Assembly: GCF_002940945.1 (NCBI RefSeq)
Contig: NZ_PNFV01000001.1
Coordinates: 248,001 to 312,000, forward strand
Origin: Limosilactobacillus pontis
GTDB lineage: Bacteria > Bacillota > Bacilli > Lactobacillales > Lactobacillaceae
Length of the DNA stretch: 64,000 nt
Reading direction: 5' to 3'
The position numbers were made by a program, and so were the translations under genes. A model generated the notes under the pieces. It was not told the DNA's origin, made no database searches, and worked only from the letters and a program-made list of their open reading frames with translations. This document shows positions 43,654 through 53,693 of this stretch, one piece after another (positions within the stretch are counted from its first letter, which is position 1; every line of letters begins with the position of its first letter).

Positions 43654-44489
43654 TGTTCCTCCTCCCGCAGCGGCTGGCAGTGGGGACAATAGGTGGTCCC
43701 GCGCTGGGCCACCTTAATCTTGACCATCTTGGTTCCACAGCGCGGACACCTGTCGCCGCCGTGGCCGTACGCATTAAGCCGATTTTGGAAGCCGCCTGCA
43801 TCCCCAAAGGCGTTAGTGAAGGTGTGAACCGTCGTCCCCTTGTACCTAATGGCCTGAACCAGCTCCGCGATGATGTTATCGTGGAGAACTTTGATCTGCT
43901 GGTCGGTCAACGTATTGGCAGGTTGCTCCGGATTAATCTTGCTCATCCAGAGAACCTCATCAGCGTAAATGTTCCCCAGGCCGGCGACATGGTGCTGGTT
44001 GAGGAGGAAAGGTTTGATCTTCCCCCGGCTCTTACGGAGTTCGGTAGCAAAGAAGTCCAACTTAAACGCTTCCGGTGTCGGCTCCGGCCCAATTGTCTTG
44101 AGCCCACCGACTTGCATCTCATCTCCCGTCTGCACCAGAGTCATCCGACCGAACTTGCGGGTATCGTGATAGCAGAGCTCAGTGCCGTCCGTGAACTGAA
44201 AGACAACATGGGTGTGCTTATCAATCGGCCCACCGACCGGCTGACTAAAGTACTGCCCCTCCATACGCAGGTGGGAGACCATTGTTAAATTGTTGCTGAA
44301 CCGAAAGAGCAGGTACTTGCCCCGTCGGTCAATATCCTCAATCGTCTGGCCGATCAGGGCCTGGCGAAACTCCTCGACATCATTAGTGATGGTTTTACCG
44401 TAGTAGACATCAATAGCATTAATCTTACGTCCCTTAGCGATCTTCAGTAAACCGCGCCGGACAGTTTCCACTTCTGGTAATTCTGGCAA
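43650..44489 (-). CDS. mutM: Formamidopyrimidine-DNA glycosylase
   Basis: Removes oxidised purines such as 8-oxoG. The protein is 279 residues. The catalytic Pro-Glu follows the initiator Met (MPELPEVETVRRGL), the Lys in DRRGKYLLF is present, and the C-terminal zinc finger is CPRC...CPHC. The start is TTG at 44489, with AAGGGAG 9 bases upstream. It lies between polA and coaE. Confidence 0.96.
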   Translation of the reverse strand: MPELPEVETVRRGLLKIAKGRKINAIDVYYGKTITNDVEEFRQALIGQTIEDIDRRGKYLLFRFSNNLTMVSHLRMEGQYFSQPVGGPIDKHTHVVFQFTDGTELCYHDTRKFGRMTLVQTGDEMQVGGLKTIGPEPTPEAFKLDFFATELRKSRGKIKPFLLNQHHVAGLGNIYADEVLWMSKINPEQPANTLTDQQIKVLHDNIIAELVQAIRYKGTTVHTFTNAFGDAGGFQNRLNAYGHGGDRCPRCGTKMVKIKVAQRGTTYCPHCQPLREEEQ

Positions 44490-44503
44490 TTTGAACTACT
44501 CCC

Positions 44504-47167
44504 TTACTTCTTAAGATCATACCAAGTATCACCGAACTTACTGTCCACCTTCAGCGGGACATCCAGCTTAACGGCCGAATCCATCACCTTAGGTACCAGT
44601 TTTTGCAACACCGGGATTTCTTCCTTGGGGGCCTCAAAGACTAGTTCGTCATGGATCTGAAGAAGCATTTTAGCCTGAAGGTGACGTTTCTCAAGCTCAT
44701 GCTGCATCCGAATCATGGCAATCTTAATGATATCGGCCGCACTCCCCTGAATTGGGGTATTCATCGCTGTTCGTTCCGCAAACGACCGCCGGCTAAAGCT
44801 CTTCGCATTAATGTCTGGCAGGTAGCGCCGCCGGTGGGTGATTGTCTCCACGTAGCCATGCTCCTTGGCATAGGCCACCGTATCATGAATGTACTTCTCA
44901 ACACCCGGAAACTCATGGAAGTAGTTCTGAATAAACTCATGGGCCTGAGAACGACTGACGTGGATCCGCTGAGCCAGCCCGTAATCACTGATTCCGTAAA
45001 CAATACCGAAGTTTACCGCCTTGGCTCGCCGCCGCATGTTCGGGTCAATCTTGGCATCAGCTGGCAGGTGGAAGATCCGCCGGGCCGTGCTGGCGTGGAT
45101 GTCCTCACCATTTTTGAAGTCCTCCTGAAGGTTCTTGTCTCCCGTGATGTGAGCTAATACCCGCAGTTCCACTTGAGAATAATCTGAAGAGAAGATTTGC
45201 CAGCCCTCATGACTCGGTACAAATGCTCGCCGGATCTGCCGCCCCTCTGGCAGGCGCACCGGAATGTTCTGCAGGTTCGGGTCAACCGAAGATAGGCGCC
45301 CGGTCTGGGTAAGAGTCTGCAAGTAACGGGTGTGAATCTTCTGGTCACTGGAGTGGATCACCTTAAGCAATCCCGTAATATAGGTCGACTGAAGCTTGGC
45401 AATCTGCCGGTACTCCAAGATCTGGGCAACAATTGGCGATTGGTCAGCCAGCTTTTCAAGGACGTCGACTGCGGTGGAGTAACCGGTCTTAGTCTTCTTG
45501 ATGACCGGCAGCTTCAGTTTCTCAAAAAGAATGTGGCCGAGTTGCTTGGTGGAGTTGATGTTGAACTCTTCACCAGCCTCCGTATAGATCTGACTCTCAA
45601 TCTCGGCCAGGCGCTCCTTGAGCTTGCTTCCCATATTTTTGAGGGTCTGGGCATCAACGTGGACGCCAGTCATCTCCATTGCGGCCAGAACCCGGGTCAA
45701 CGGCAGCTCAATATCGGTGTAAAGTGGCATCTGCTGGTTCTCTTCGAGCTGATCGTAGAGGGGCTGACGAAGGTCCATGATCGCCCGGGCTTTATTGGCT
45801 AGATGGGTGAAAAAGATATCATTGTCATCGGGCACCGCCCGCTTGACCCCTTTGCCATAAACTTCCTCGTCAGTCTGAACATTGTGATAATCGTGTTCAC
45901 CAGCCACCTTGCCCAAGTCGTTACTATTATCGTTAGTGTTGAGCAAGTAAGAGGCCAACAGCAGGTCGAAGTCAACACCGGTCAGGCTAATCCCCAGCCG
46001 GTGCAGGCCGACGATCTGACCCTTGGCATTGAAGACATTTTTCTTTATCGACGGGTCCTCCAGCAGGTCCTTGAGCGGCGCCTGCATTAAAAGTTCAGCA
46101 TCACGGCTAACTAGCCAGTGATGGCCATCGCCGATCACGAAACCGGCAAATGGCGACATGTGGTAATTAGCCTCGGGCATCTCCAGGTAGAAGCTGACCG
46201 GCCCTTGGAGCGTGCCAACCTGCTGGGCCAGTTGTTCGGCCGTCAACTCAGTGTATTCAATCGGGGCCATCGCCGATTCACGGTCTTCGGGGTCAATATT
46301 CATCTTTTTCAAAAATGACTTAAAATCCATCTGCTGGTAGAAATCGATCAATTCCTCGGTTTGCTCCCCCTGGTAGGCAAGATCCGCTAAACTAACCTTG
46401 ATTGGGGCGTCACGTAGAATCGTTGCCAGAGTTTTGCACTCACGGGCAATTGCTTCTTCCTCGACCAAGTGCTCCTTCATCTTGCTCTTTTTGAGTTCGT
46501 CGATGTGATCATAGAGGCCTTCAATAGAGCCAAACTGCTTGACCAGGCGCAAGGCGGTCTTCTCGCCAATTTTGGTGACTCCCGGGTAGTTATCTGAACT
46601 ATCACCCATCAAGGCCTTCATATCAATGATCTGAGCTGGGGTGATGCCTAGTTTCTCTTCGACATGAGCCGGGGTGTAGTGTTCAGTCTCAGTAACTCCC
46701 TTATGGGTCACCGCCACCGTGGTATGATCGCTGGCCAGCTGGGTCAGATCCCGGTCCCCAGTCACGATCAGGGTCGTATAGCCAGCATCATCCGCCTCCT
46801 TGGCCAGGGTACCGATAATGTCGTCAGCCTCGTAGTTAGGAAGCTCGTAACTATGCAGGCCAGCTGCCTTGACAAGCTGGCGCACATAGGGCAGCTGTTC
46901 GATCAGTTCCTCGGGAGTCTTGTTCCGGCCACCCTTGTAGTCACTGTACATTTTGGTACGGAAGGTCACCTTGCCGGCGTCAAAGGCTACCAGGGCTGCA
47001 TCCGGGTGGAAGTTGCCCAACACGTGATCCAGCATCAACTTAAAGCCATAAATAGCCGCCGTGTGCAGGCCATTCTTATTGGTAAACTTGTCAATCTGAC
47101 TGTGCATGGCAAAGAACGCCCGGAAGACGATGCTGTTACCATCAATCAATAGCAATTGTTTTGTCAT
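44504..47167 (-). CDS. polA: DNA polymerase I
   Basis: An 887-residue repair and Okazaki-fragment polymerase. The N-terminal 5' nuclease (about 1-290, DGNSIVFRAFFA and TGDRDLTQL) and the C-terminal polymerase (about 475-887, with DYSQVELRVLAH, RRRAKAVNFGIVYG and QIHDELVFE) are intact. The 3'-5' exonuclease domain is degenerate: the DTET motif reads FYLEMPE, with the first Asp lost, as in other Gram-positive Pol I enzymes. First gene of the polA-mutM-coaE-nrdR-dnaB-dnaI cluster. Confidence 0.97.
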   Translation of the reverse strand: MTKQLLLIDGNSIVFRAFFAMHSQIDKFTNKNGLHTAAIYGFKLMLDHVLGNFHPDAALVAFDAGKVTFRTKMYSDYKGGRNKTPEELIEQLPYVRQLVKAAGLHSYELPNYEADDIIGTLAKEADDAGYTTLIVTGDRDLTQLASDHTTVAVTHKGVTETEHYTPAHVEEKLGITPAQIIDMKALMGDSSDNYPGVTKIGEKTALRLVKQFGSIEGLYDHIDELKKSKMKEHLVEEEAIARECKTLATILRDAPIKVSLADLAYQGEQTEELIDFYQQMDFKSFLKKMNIDPEDRESAMAPIEYTELTAEQLAQQVGTLQGPVSFYLEMPEANYHMSPFAGFVIGDGHHWLVSRDAELLMQAPLKDLLEDPSIKKNVFNAKGQIVGLHRLGISLTGVDFDLLLASYLLNTNDNSNDLGKVAGEHDYHNVQTDEEVYGKGVKRAVPDDNDIFFTHLANKARAIMDLRQPLYDQLEENQQMPLYTDIELPLTRVLAAMEMTGVHVDAQTLKNMGSKLKERLAEIESQIYTEAGEEFNINSTKQLGHILFEKLKLPVIKKTKTGYSTAVDVLEKLADQSPIVAQILEYRQIAKLQSTYITGLLKVIHSSDQKIHTRYLQTLTQTGRLSSVDPNLQNIPVRLPEGRQIRRAFVPSHEGWQIFSSDYSQVELRVLAHITGDKNLQEDFKNGEDIHASTARRIFHLPADAKIDPNMRRRAKAVNFGIVYGISDYGLAQRIHVSRSQAHEFIQNYFHEFPGVEKYIHDTVAYAKEHGYVETITHRRRYLPDINAKSFSRRSFAERTAMNTPIQGSAADIIKIAMIRMQHELEKRHLQAKMLLQIHDELVFEAPKEEIPVLQKLVPKVMDSAVKLDVPLKVDSKFGDTWYDLKK

Positions 47168-47197
47168 TTAATTCCCGCCCTTCTTTTTCTAGAAATA

Positions 47198-47227
47198 ATT
47201 GTACCAAAGATTAGCAGTGACGGTTAA
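47198..47227 (-). promoter_or_regulatory. Probable polA operon promoter
   Basis: TTAACC (47222-47227), an 18-base spacer, and an extended -10 TGGTACAAT with TACAAT at 47198-47203, minus strand. Confidence 0.45.
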
Positions 47228-47290
47228 TTTCCCGATCGGTCTTATCTGGAATATAATAAATAGCGATTATTATATTAAGGACTGATTCAT

Positions 47291-47968
47291 ATGCATAACC
47301 TCATCGACCAGCATCCCCTGGCTGAGGCGCGGCTATTCGCTGTTGCCCTCACCTTCTGCGGAGGCTTCACTGACGCCTTTACCTACATTCAGTGCAACCA
47401 CACCCTAGCGGCGGCTCAAACAGGAAACATTGTCTTTCTAAGTGCTGCTTTGGCTAATCATAATCTGCTTGGCGTGGTCGATCGCCTCGCTTCACTAATT
47501 GCCTTCATTATTGGGTTAGCAGTCGTCAGTATTTTTCATGCTCATATTACCCATTACTGGCGCGTTTTCTGCCTAATTCCAATTCTGATCATTGGTGTTA
47601 TCGTCGGCGGCTTACCAGCAAGCTTTCCGACCTACATCAGCGTCCCAGCAATCTCGTTTGGCCTTGCCATGCAAAACGCCGCTTTCAGCAAGATTGCTGG
47701 ACTCGGCTACAGCAACGTCTTCACTAGCGGCAACATCAAGAAGTCGGTGGTTGCCTGGAGTGAATACTATTTCCACCACGATCAGCACCAACGTCAGCCC
47801 GCCATAGATTACAGCGCGATCGTCGTCAGCTTCACCCTCGGTGCGATTGTTTCTGCACAAGTTCAACCATTTCTGCACATGAAGACGATCTGGGTGGCTG
47901 TGCTGATCATCCTTATCATTAACGTCACCTACTACCTCAAGAAGTGGTTAATTGAGGGACAAAAATAA
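47291..47968 (+). CDS. DUF1275 (YoaK-type) membrane protein
   Basis: A 225-residue membrane protein with about six segments and the DUF1275 pattern: CGGFTDAFTYIQ near the N-terminus and TGNIVFLS. The family is of unknown function, widespread in Firmicutes. Start ATG at 47291 has AAGGA 9 bases upstream. It is divergent from polA and ends at the terminator shared with the BI-1 gene. Confidence 0.85.
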   Translation: MHNLIDQHPLAEARLFAVALTFCGGFTDAFTYIQCNHTLAAAQTGNIVFLSAALANHNLLGVVDRLASLIAFIIGLAVVSIFHAHITHYWRVFCLIPILIIGVIVGGLPASFPTYISVPAISFGLAMQNAAFSKIAGLGYSNVFTSGNIKKSVVAWSEYYFHHDQHQRQPAIDYSAIVVSFTLGAIVSAQVQPFLHMKTIWVAVLIILIINVTYYLKKWLIEGQK

Positions 47969-48004
47969 AAGCCAAACCAGGAAGAATCCTAGTTTGGCTT
48001 TCTT
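47966..48004. terminator. Bidirectional terminator between DUF1275 and BI-1 genes
   Basis: AAAGCCAAAC-AGGA pairs with TCCT-GTTTGGCTTT (one mismatch, 4-base loop) and is T-rich after the stem. Confidence 0.85.
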
Positions 48005-48006
48005 AT

Positions 48007-48720
48007 TTAGTCGCGATTGCTCATACCAAAAATCTGCAGGAATGAGATGAAAAGGTTGATGAAATCGAGGTAGAGTTGGAGGGCTCCCACGATCGCCAAC
48101 CCGGTCAGCGTGTTTTGATCGCTGTAATTCATGTAAATCTGCTTCATCTTCTGGGCATCCCAGGCTGTCAGCACAACGAAGATGATAACAGCGATAAAGG
48201 AGAAGATATAAGTGATGGCTGGACTGTGCAGAAACATGTTAACGATCCAGGCGATCATCAATGCCACCAGAGCCGCCATGGCATGGGCACCAAACCGACT
48301 CAAGTCACGCTTGGTGACCGTCCCATAGATGGCCATCGTAGCAAAGACCGCGGCGGATGAAACAAAGGCGGCCGCAATGTCAGCCCCCGTGTAGACACCA
48401 GCAATCAGGGCAAATTCAACCCCGTAAATGATCGCCGTCAGCATCAGCATGATAAATCCCCCAGCCGGATTGCGAGTTGCACTAAAGCTAACCCCCATCG
48501 ACAAGGCAATTGGTAGCAACAGAATGATCCAGACCATCGCCGGGTGTTGGCCAAAGAAGCTCATCACCTGGGCACGAAAGACTGTCATTGTCAGATAGGC
48601 ACTCAGCGCTGAGACGAGGACAGCCAGGGTCATGTTCCCGTACATCCGGGTCAGAAAACGGTTCAGGCCCGCGGCGTCGGTCACAACCCGCCGGCCAGTA
48701 CCACCAGAAAAGTTATCCAT
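48007..48720 (-). CDS. BI-1/YccA-family membrane protein
   Basis: A 237-residue protein with seven membrane segments of the Bax inhibitor-1 family. The conserved C-terminal DAQKMKQIY acidic motif, linked in Bacillus YetJ to pH-sensitive calcium leak, is present (AWDAQKMKQIYMN). Start ATG at 48720 is followed by a short polar N-terminus. Function in bacteria is unclear. Confidence 0.88.
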   Translation of the reverse strand: MDNFSGGTGRRVVTDAAGLNRFLTRMYGNMTLAVLVSALSAYLTMTVFRAQVMSFFGQHPAMVWIILLLPIALSMGVSFSATRNPAGGFIMLMLTAIIYGVEFALIAGVYTGADIAAAFVSSAAVFATMAIYGTVTKRDLSRFGAHAMAALVALMIAWIVNMFLHSPAITYIFSFIAVIIFVVLTAWDAQKMKQIYMNYSDQNTLTGLAIVGALQLYLDFINLFISFLQIFGMSNRD

Positions 48721-48816
48721 CAGATAATCCCTCTTTCTTATTTAATTATGAAAAGTCTAAACACCTTTAACATAGCACAAAGGCGGCTACAATCACTACT
48801 ATTTTATTCGTTAATC

Positions 48817-50124
48817 TTACTTATTAAGAATTTCTTTATACTTATCTTCGTACTTCTCAATGTCACCGGCCCCCATGAAGATCACCACGGCATTGTGATA
48901 CTGGGCCAGCTTATCCATCGTATCCATGTCGATCCCCTCGCTGCCTGGAATCTTGGCTTCCAGGTCGGCACTGGAGATGTTCCCCTTATTTTCCCGAATG
49001 GAACCGAAAATCGGAGTGACGTAAACTTTGTCGGCCCGGCTGAGTGAGCTGGCAAAGCCATCAATATAAGCAGCCAGCCGGGAATAAGTATGTGGCTGAA
49101 AGACGGCAATAACTTGTTTATCCGGGTACTTCTGGCGGGCAGCGTCAATCGTTGCCTTGATTTCACTTGGGTGGTGAGCATAATCATCGATCATCTTGTC
49201 ATCAGCCACGTCGGTTTCGCTGAAGCGCCGCTTGACACCAGTGAAATTGGCCAGCTCCTTCTTGATGTCAGCCATGTCGATGTGTTCCATGTAGGCCACT
49301 GCCAGAACCGCCAGACTGTTTAAGACGCTGTGTTCACCATAGAGGTGGATGGTAAAAGTGCCCAGTTTCTGGTCACGGAAGTAGGCATCGTAGGTTGAGC
49401 CAGCCGGTGTCCGTTGAATATTCTCTGCCCGGAAATCATCATTTTCACCAGTCCCATAGTAGTAAATCGGCACATCGACATCAAGTTTATGAAGGTTAGC
49501 ATCATCACCCCAGGCAAAGATGGCTTTCTTAACCTGCCGGCCGTAAGTTTCAAAGGACTGGCGAACATCGTCAATATTCTTGAAGTAGTCTGGGTGGTCG
49601 AAGTCAATATTGGTCATAATGGCATAATCTGGGTGGTAGGCCAGGAAGTGGTCACGATATTCGTCAGCCTCAAAGACGAAGAAGCGGTCTTGGGCATCCC
49701 CTTTACCAACTCCGTCACCAATCAGGTAGCTGGTCGGTTCCACAGCATCCAACACATGGGCTAGTAGAGCCGTCGTGCTGGTCTTGCCGTGCGCCCCAGC
49801 GATCCCGATGCTAGTGTGATTGGCTACCTCATTTTCTACCGCTGCCGGATAGGACATGATCTTGAGACCAAGCTCATGAGCCCGCTTGATCTCCGGGTGG
49901 TCATCGTCAAAGGCGTTTCCCTGGATGATCGTCATTCCCGGCTTGATGTTGGCCGGGTCAAACGGCAAGATCTTAATTCCCGCCTTCAGTAGGGGCCCCT
50001 GGGTGAAGGTTTCCTTCTCGATATCGGATCCCAGCACTGTATTCCCCTTATCATGCAAGATCCGGGCCAGCGAGGCCATTCCGGTTCCCTTGATTCCAAC
50101 AAAATAATATGTTTGCTTTTCCAT
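48817..50124 (-). CDS. murC: UDP-N-acetylmuramate-L-alanine ligase
   Basis: First amino-acid-adding enzyme of peptidoglycan synthesis, 435 residues. The N-terminal Rossmann motif [12 protein letters not shown], the ATP-binding [12 protein letters not shown] and the C-terminal domain are intact. The ATG at 50124 has AAAGGA 10 bases upstream; a TTG immediately before it is less likely. It lies downstream of ytpR with a terminator between. Confidence 0.96.
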   Translation of the reverse strand: MEKQTYYFVGIKGTGMASLARILHDKGNTVLGSDIEKETFTQGPLLKAGIKILPFDPANIKPGMTIIQGNAFDDDHPEIKRAHELGLKIMSYPAAVENEVANHTSIGIAGAHGKTSTTALLAHVLDAVEPTSYLIGDGVGKGDAQDRFFVFEADEYRDHFLAYHPDYAIMTNIDFDHPDYFKNIDDVRQSFETYGRQVKKAIFAWGDDANLHKLDVDVPIYYYGTGENDDFRAENIQRTPAGSTYDAYFRDQKLGTFTIHLYGEHSVLNSLAVLAVAYMEHIDMADIKKELANFTGVKRRFSETDVADDKMIDDYAHHPSEIKATIDAARQKYPDKQVIAVFQPHTYSRLAAYIDGFASSLSRADKVYVTPIFGSIRENKGNISSADLEAKIPGSEGIDMDTMDKLAQYHNAVVIFMGAGDIEKYEDKYKEILNK

Positions 50125-50164
50125 CAATCCAGTTTCCTTTCAGCTTTTATGCAATTAATTTAAA

Positions 50165-50203
50165 AGTTATTGAGGGGCCAGTTCCCCAGTCCCTCAATAA
50201 ATA
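50165..50203 (-). terminator. Intrinsic terminator after ytpR
   Basis: TTATTGAGGG pairs with CCCTCAATAA around a 14-base loop, followed by CTTTT on the minus strand. Confidence 0.75.
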
Positions 50204-50248
50204 ATATAGCATTCTAGTATTTTGGCAATAGCTTTCACCAAGAATTAA

Positions 50249-50893
50249 CTATTTTGCTGGAAAGTATGTGTTAGCCCGGTCAAAATCAACCGCTTCGCCA
50301 ACTGCTTGCCAGTCGTCAGGGATGATCCACAGTCCCTTTTCATCTGGAGCATTCTTCAGGTGCAGTTCACGGAAACCGCACAGCATACCATCACTCTCTA
50401 CCCCCATCAGGGCGCCAGGCCAGATAATCTTGCCATCCGGCATCATAGCACCAGGGCGGGCCACAACAACCTTGATCCCCGCCTTAACATTTGGTGAACC
50501 ACAGACAATCTGGACAGTCTGGTCATTACCGATCCGGGTCTGGGTAATCTTCAAGTGATCTGACTTTGGGTGATCCTCCAGCTTCTCTACATAGCCGACA
50601 ACGAACTTAGGTGTGGTATCAGCTGTCAGCTGCTGGGTAAAGCCTGCCGCCGTCAGCTTGGCATTGAGTTTTGCCACCTGGTCCGTACTCAAGAAGACTT
50701 GGCCATTTTGGTTCTTTAGTTCGGGCAGGATCGTGCTGGCCGCCAGGAAATTATAGCCCAGCAGTTGACCCTTGGTATTGGTAATTTGGGCTACCCCATC
50801 ATTGACCGTGCTGGTCTGATCGCCATCATCAGGGGCCGTAATGACGACTAAGATGTCGCTCATTTCCTTCGGGTTGTAACTTGAAATTAACAT
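50249..50893 (-). CDS. ytpR: YtpR-family tRNA-binding-domain protein
   Basis: A 214-residue protein with an N-terminal DUF4479 domain and a C-terminal EMAP/tRNA-binding OB fold (about 95-210) similar to that of PheT (VGYVEKLEDHPKSDHLKI, VCGSPNVKAG, VESDGMLCG). Function is not established; a role as a free tRNA-binding protein is assumed. It lies next to thioredoxin as in Bacillus ytpP-ytpR. Confidence 0.9.
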   Translation of the reverse strand: MLISSYNPKEMSDILVVITAPDDGDQTSTVNDGVAQITNTKGQLLGYNFLAASTILPELKNQNGQVFLSTDQVAKLNAKLTAAGFTQQLTADTTPKFVVGYVEKLEDHPKSDHLKITQTRIGNDQTVQIVCGSPNVKAGIKVVVARPGAMMPDGKIIWPGALMGVESDGMLCGFRELHLKNAPDEKGLWIIPDDWQAVGEAVDFDRANTYFPAK

Positions 50894-50960
50894 CGAATGT
50901 TCCTTTCCAATTTGAATTTGGGATCATCAAAAGATGACGGTCCCGTACCGCCATCTTATT

Positions 50961-51281
50961 TTACTTCAAATTGCGCAAAAAATCTTCCACTTGTTGCCTG
51001 CTTTTCCGATCTTTGCTGACGAAGCGGCCAATTTCAACCCCATCCTGGTAGACGACAAAGCTTGGAATCCCAAAAATGTTAAGGTCGGCAGCCAGGTCGA
51101 TATTTTCATCCCGATCAACCAGGAAGAAATGTGCATCACTAAACTCCTGCTCAATGGCGGGCATCGCCGGCTTGATGGCCTGACAATCTGGACACCAATC
51201 GGCAGTAAAGAAGAGAACATAGCGACCATCCTGCACCTTTTTGATAAGTTTATCCTTACGCATTACCGGTAATTTTTCCAT
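50961..51281 (-). CDS. Thioredoxin-family protein (YtpP type)
   Basis: A 106-residue thioredoxin-fold protein with the active-site WCPDC motif near residue 30 and the cis-Pro in FGIPSFVVY. TGGAGG lies 7 bases before the ATG at 51281, which is preferred over the frame to 51305. A general or specific disulfide reductase role is inferred. Confidence 0.92.
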   Translation of the reverse strand: MEKLPVMRKDKLIKKVQDGRYVLFFTADWCPDCQAIKPAMPAIEQEFSDAHFFLVDRDENIDLAADLNIFGIPSFVVYQDGVEIGRFVSKDRKSRQQVEDFLRNLK

Positions 51282-51451
51282 CCTAATTCCTCCATCATTT
51301 TTCACTAATTATATCACCGCTTCTGGGTCGGACCAGGAAATTACCTGGTCCAGCCAATTTGTTTTTATCCATAACGGTATGGTAAAATAAATGCGTCGTC
51401 TTAAATTACCCAATCTCCAAATAATTCAAGAAAGAAGTAATTTAATCTAAA

Positions 51452-51787
51452 ATGAACGATTCAAACAATACAGCTAACCCCTGGATCGTCCCGATTACCC
51501 TCGGGGCTTCCGGGCTTGCCGGCTTCATTGCGGGTAAGCTCTTTGGCAATCGGCCAATGTCCGCGCGGCGAATCTTGCGAATGGTTCGCAACGATTTTGC
51601 CCGTGAAGGTCAGATTGCCGGGAGTTGGATCGACCACCATCCGGTACCGTTTCAGCGCTTTGCTGTTAAGACGAGTGCCTACCAGGGTGGCCTGACCCGC
51701 CGCGAAGACGAGGAGCTAATTAATTATGAGTTCAAGGCTGACGCCTATACTGGTAGCCTGTTGGAACTCAAACGAATTGAAGACTAA
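51452..51787 (+). CDS. Hypothetical protein with an N-terminal membrane segment
   Basis: A 111-residue protein. Residues about 10-30 form a Gly-rich hydrophobic segment (VPITLGASGLAGFIAGKLFG) that could anchor it in the membrane, followed by a basic, then acidic, soluble part. I do not recognise the family. It has its own terminator and lies between thioredoxin and trmB. Confidence 0.72.
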   Translation: MNDSNNTANPWIVPITLGASGLAGFIAGKLFGNRPMSARRILRMVRNDFAREGQIAGSWIDHHPVPFQRFAVKTSAYQGGLTRREDEELINYEFKADAYTGSLLELKRIED

Positions 51788-51829
51788 CTAAAAATGGCTG
51801 ATAAGGAATCCCTCATCAGCCATTTTTCT
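51788..51829. terminator. Bidirectional terminator between the hypothetical gene and trmB
   Basis: AAAAATGGCTGAT pairs perfectly with ATCAGCCATTTTT around a 12-base loop. Confidence 0.9.
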
Positions 51830-51830
51830 A

Positions 51831-52475
51831 TTATTCAAAATGAGCGGTCAGCTTGTAAATTGGCTGACCCTTAGCCGCAAACTTCTGCTCGTACTCAGTC
51901 TCGACGTTGTGCTCACCCTCTTCACTGTTATGAAGGTCAAGCCAGACACCATCAAAGTGCATTCCAAAGTTATTCATGCTCTGTAGAGAGAATTCAAAAA
52001 ATCCCATGTTATCAGTCTTCAGTTCAATTGCTCCCTGGGCCTTTAAGATCTCCTGATAACTAGCCAGGAAGGTCTTGTAGGTCAGCCGCCGCTTGGTATG
52101 ACGCTTCTTTGGCCACGGATCGGAGAAGTTCAGATACAGTTGGTCAATCTCGTGAGGTTCAAAGAACGTGTTGAGATCTTCACCGTCCCCGCAAATCAGC
52201 TGCAGGTTCGGCAGCGGATTCTCGCTTAAGGCTTTCTTTAAGGCAATCGCTGCTACTGTCCGTTGAATCTCCAGGCCGATGAAGTTGAATTCCGGATGAG
52301 CCTTGGCCATTCCAATGATGAACTGGCCTTTCCCCATTCCAACTTCCAGGTGGATTGGCTGCGGCTTAGCAAAGCGTTGCTGCCACTTGCCTTTCCAGTC
52401 AGCGGCATTTGTAATCATCATTTCTGGATGGGCCGTAATCAATGGATCGGCCCACTTCTTATGTTTAACACGCAT
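51831..52475 (-). CDS. trmB: tRNA (guanine-N7-)-methyltransferase
   Basis: Methylates G46 of tRNA. The protein is 214 residues with SAM motif [11 protein letters not shown], the [14 protein letters not shown] motif and the ELKTDN motif, all typical. It follows ecsB with only 3 bases between. Confidence 0.96.
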   Translation of the reverse strand: MRVKHKKWADPLITAHPEMMITNAADWKGKWQQRFAKPQPIHLEVGMGKGQFIIGMAKAHPEFNFIGLEIQRTVAAIALKKALSENPLPNLQLICGDGEDLNTFFEPHEIDQLYLNFSDPWPKKRHTKRRLTYKTFLASYQEILKAQGAIELKTDNMGFFEFSLQSMNNFGMHFDGVWLDLHNSEEGEHNVETEYEQKFAAKGQPIYKLTAHFE

Positions 52476-52478
52476 AAT

Positions 52479-53693
52479 TTAAATTTCCTCACTTAATTTC
52501 TTAATTCGGGCCCGGAAATAAAACCGGGTAAGCAATACTACTTCAACAACGGCCAGAACCAGATTAATCAGGAACTGCCGCCAGTTTAATTCGATCCCGA
52601 GACTGGCCAAAACAATCAGCAAGGCCACCAGAGTAGTCACGCTGACCAAGAGTCGTGAAAAATCGGCCTGCCGCTGGGCAACAGTCACCGGATAGAGGTG
52701 GGTGAAGACGTTGCCGTCAAACTGGTCAAACAGCGGCATCAACTGGGTCGCTATCAAATAGATAAACAAAACCACCAGAACGGTATTGAGCCAGGTGATC
52801 GGCACCAAGAAGACCACCACCATCGCCAGCAGAGTCAGCCGGATAATGATCCCGCTAATATCGGTGTTGCGTAGCAGGCCGCGAGCATAGAGGTATGCCC
52901 AGGGATGCCCAGGGGCCGTCAGTAAACGGATCAACCCATTAGCCCAGGCCCGCCGTTTGACATTGCCTTGGACCTTTGGCACGTCGGTAAAGAGGTTGAA
53001 GAAACGGTAGACACTGTACATCCGGTCGTCTTCCGTCTTAACCGCCATCTGCCAGTCGATCATCAGCTTGGCTGGGTGGAAGAGACAGGTCGTCGCCACC
53101 ATGATAACAATCCCGAGGGCCGCACCAGCCAGTGGATTAACAAGCCAGGTGACCACGGCGATAACCAGGGGAATTCCCCACTGGAACAAGCGCAGCCACG
53201 ATCGTTGCCGAACCCACTGCTGGCTGACCATCCCCTGAGCCAGCTGTAGCCAGCTGGCCTTTGCTAAGACAGCAGACAGAATAGCAGCTACAATGGCCAC
53301 TGTTGTCATTTTCTCGGTTGTCAGAGCAAAAGGCAGGGCAACAAAAGTCCCCGCCAGGGTCATCAGCTCACCCAGGATCAGGCTATAACGACCAGCTTGA
53401 CGCAGGTAGCGTTGCATGTGTCCAACCTGAGGCAGAAGAAAGACCGGGTCTGGCCGCTCCACGAGGGTCGCCAACCGACCAACCTGGGCCAGGGCGGTGA
53501 ACCATGCCACCAGTAGCCAGCGGCTCCACCAAAGCTGTGGACCGAGTTGGGGCAGCCACTGCGCATAGCCATATGCCAAGGCCCCAAACAGGAAGAAGAG
53601 GGCAATGACAAAGTGGTCGTTGAATACCAGCCGCCAGTACTTCAACAGGAGCATGAAGTGACGCTGGCGCCGCTTATTAAACAGATTATTCAT
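52479..53693 (-). CDS. ecsB: ABC transporter permease EcsB
   Basis: A 404-residue membrane permease of the EcsB family with about ten membrane helices, the partner of EcsA. The Ecs system affects secretion and membrane-protein processing in Bacillus. The ATG at 53693 has AAGGGA 8 bases upstream and overlaps the ecsA stop by 8 bases; the ATG at 53702 lies against that site. Transported substrate unknown. Confidence 0.9.
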   Translation of the reverse strand: MNNLFNKRRQRHFMLLLKYWRLVFNDHFVIALFFLFGALAYGYAQWLPQLGPQLWWSRWLLVAWFTALAQVGRLATLVERPDPVFLLPQVGHMQRYLRQAGRYSLILGELMTLAGTFVALPFALTTEKMTTVAIVAAILSAVLAKASWLQLAQGMVSQQWVRQRSWLRLFQWGIPLVIAVVTWLVNPLAGAALGIVIMVATTCLFHPAKLMIDWQMAVKTEDDRMYSVYRFFNLFTDVPKVQGNVKRRAWANGLIRLLTAPGHPWAYLYARGLLRNTDISGIIIRLTLLAMVVVFLVPITWLNTVLVVLFIYLIATQLMPLFDQFDGNVFTHLYPVTVAQRQADFSRLLVSVTTLVALLIVLASLGIELNWRQFLINLVLAVVEVVLLTRFYFRARIKKLSEEI

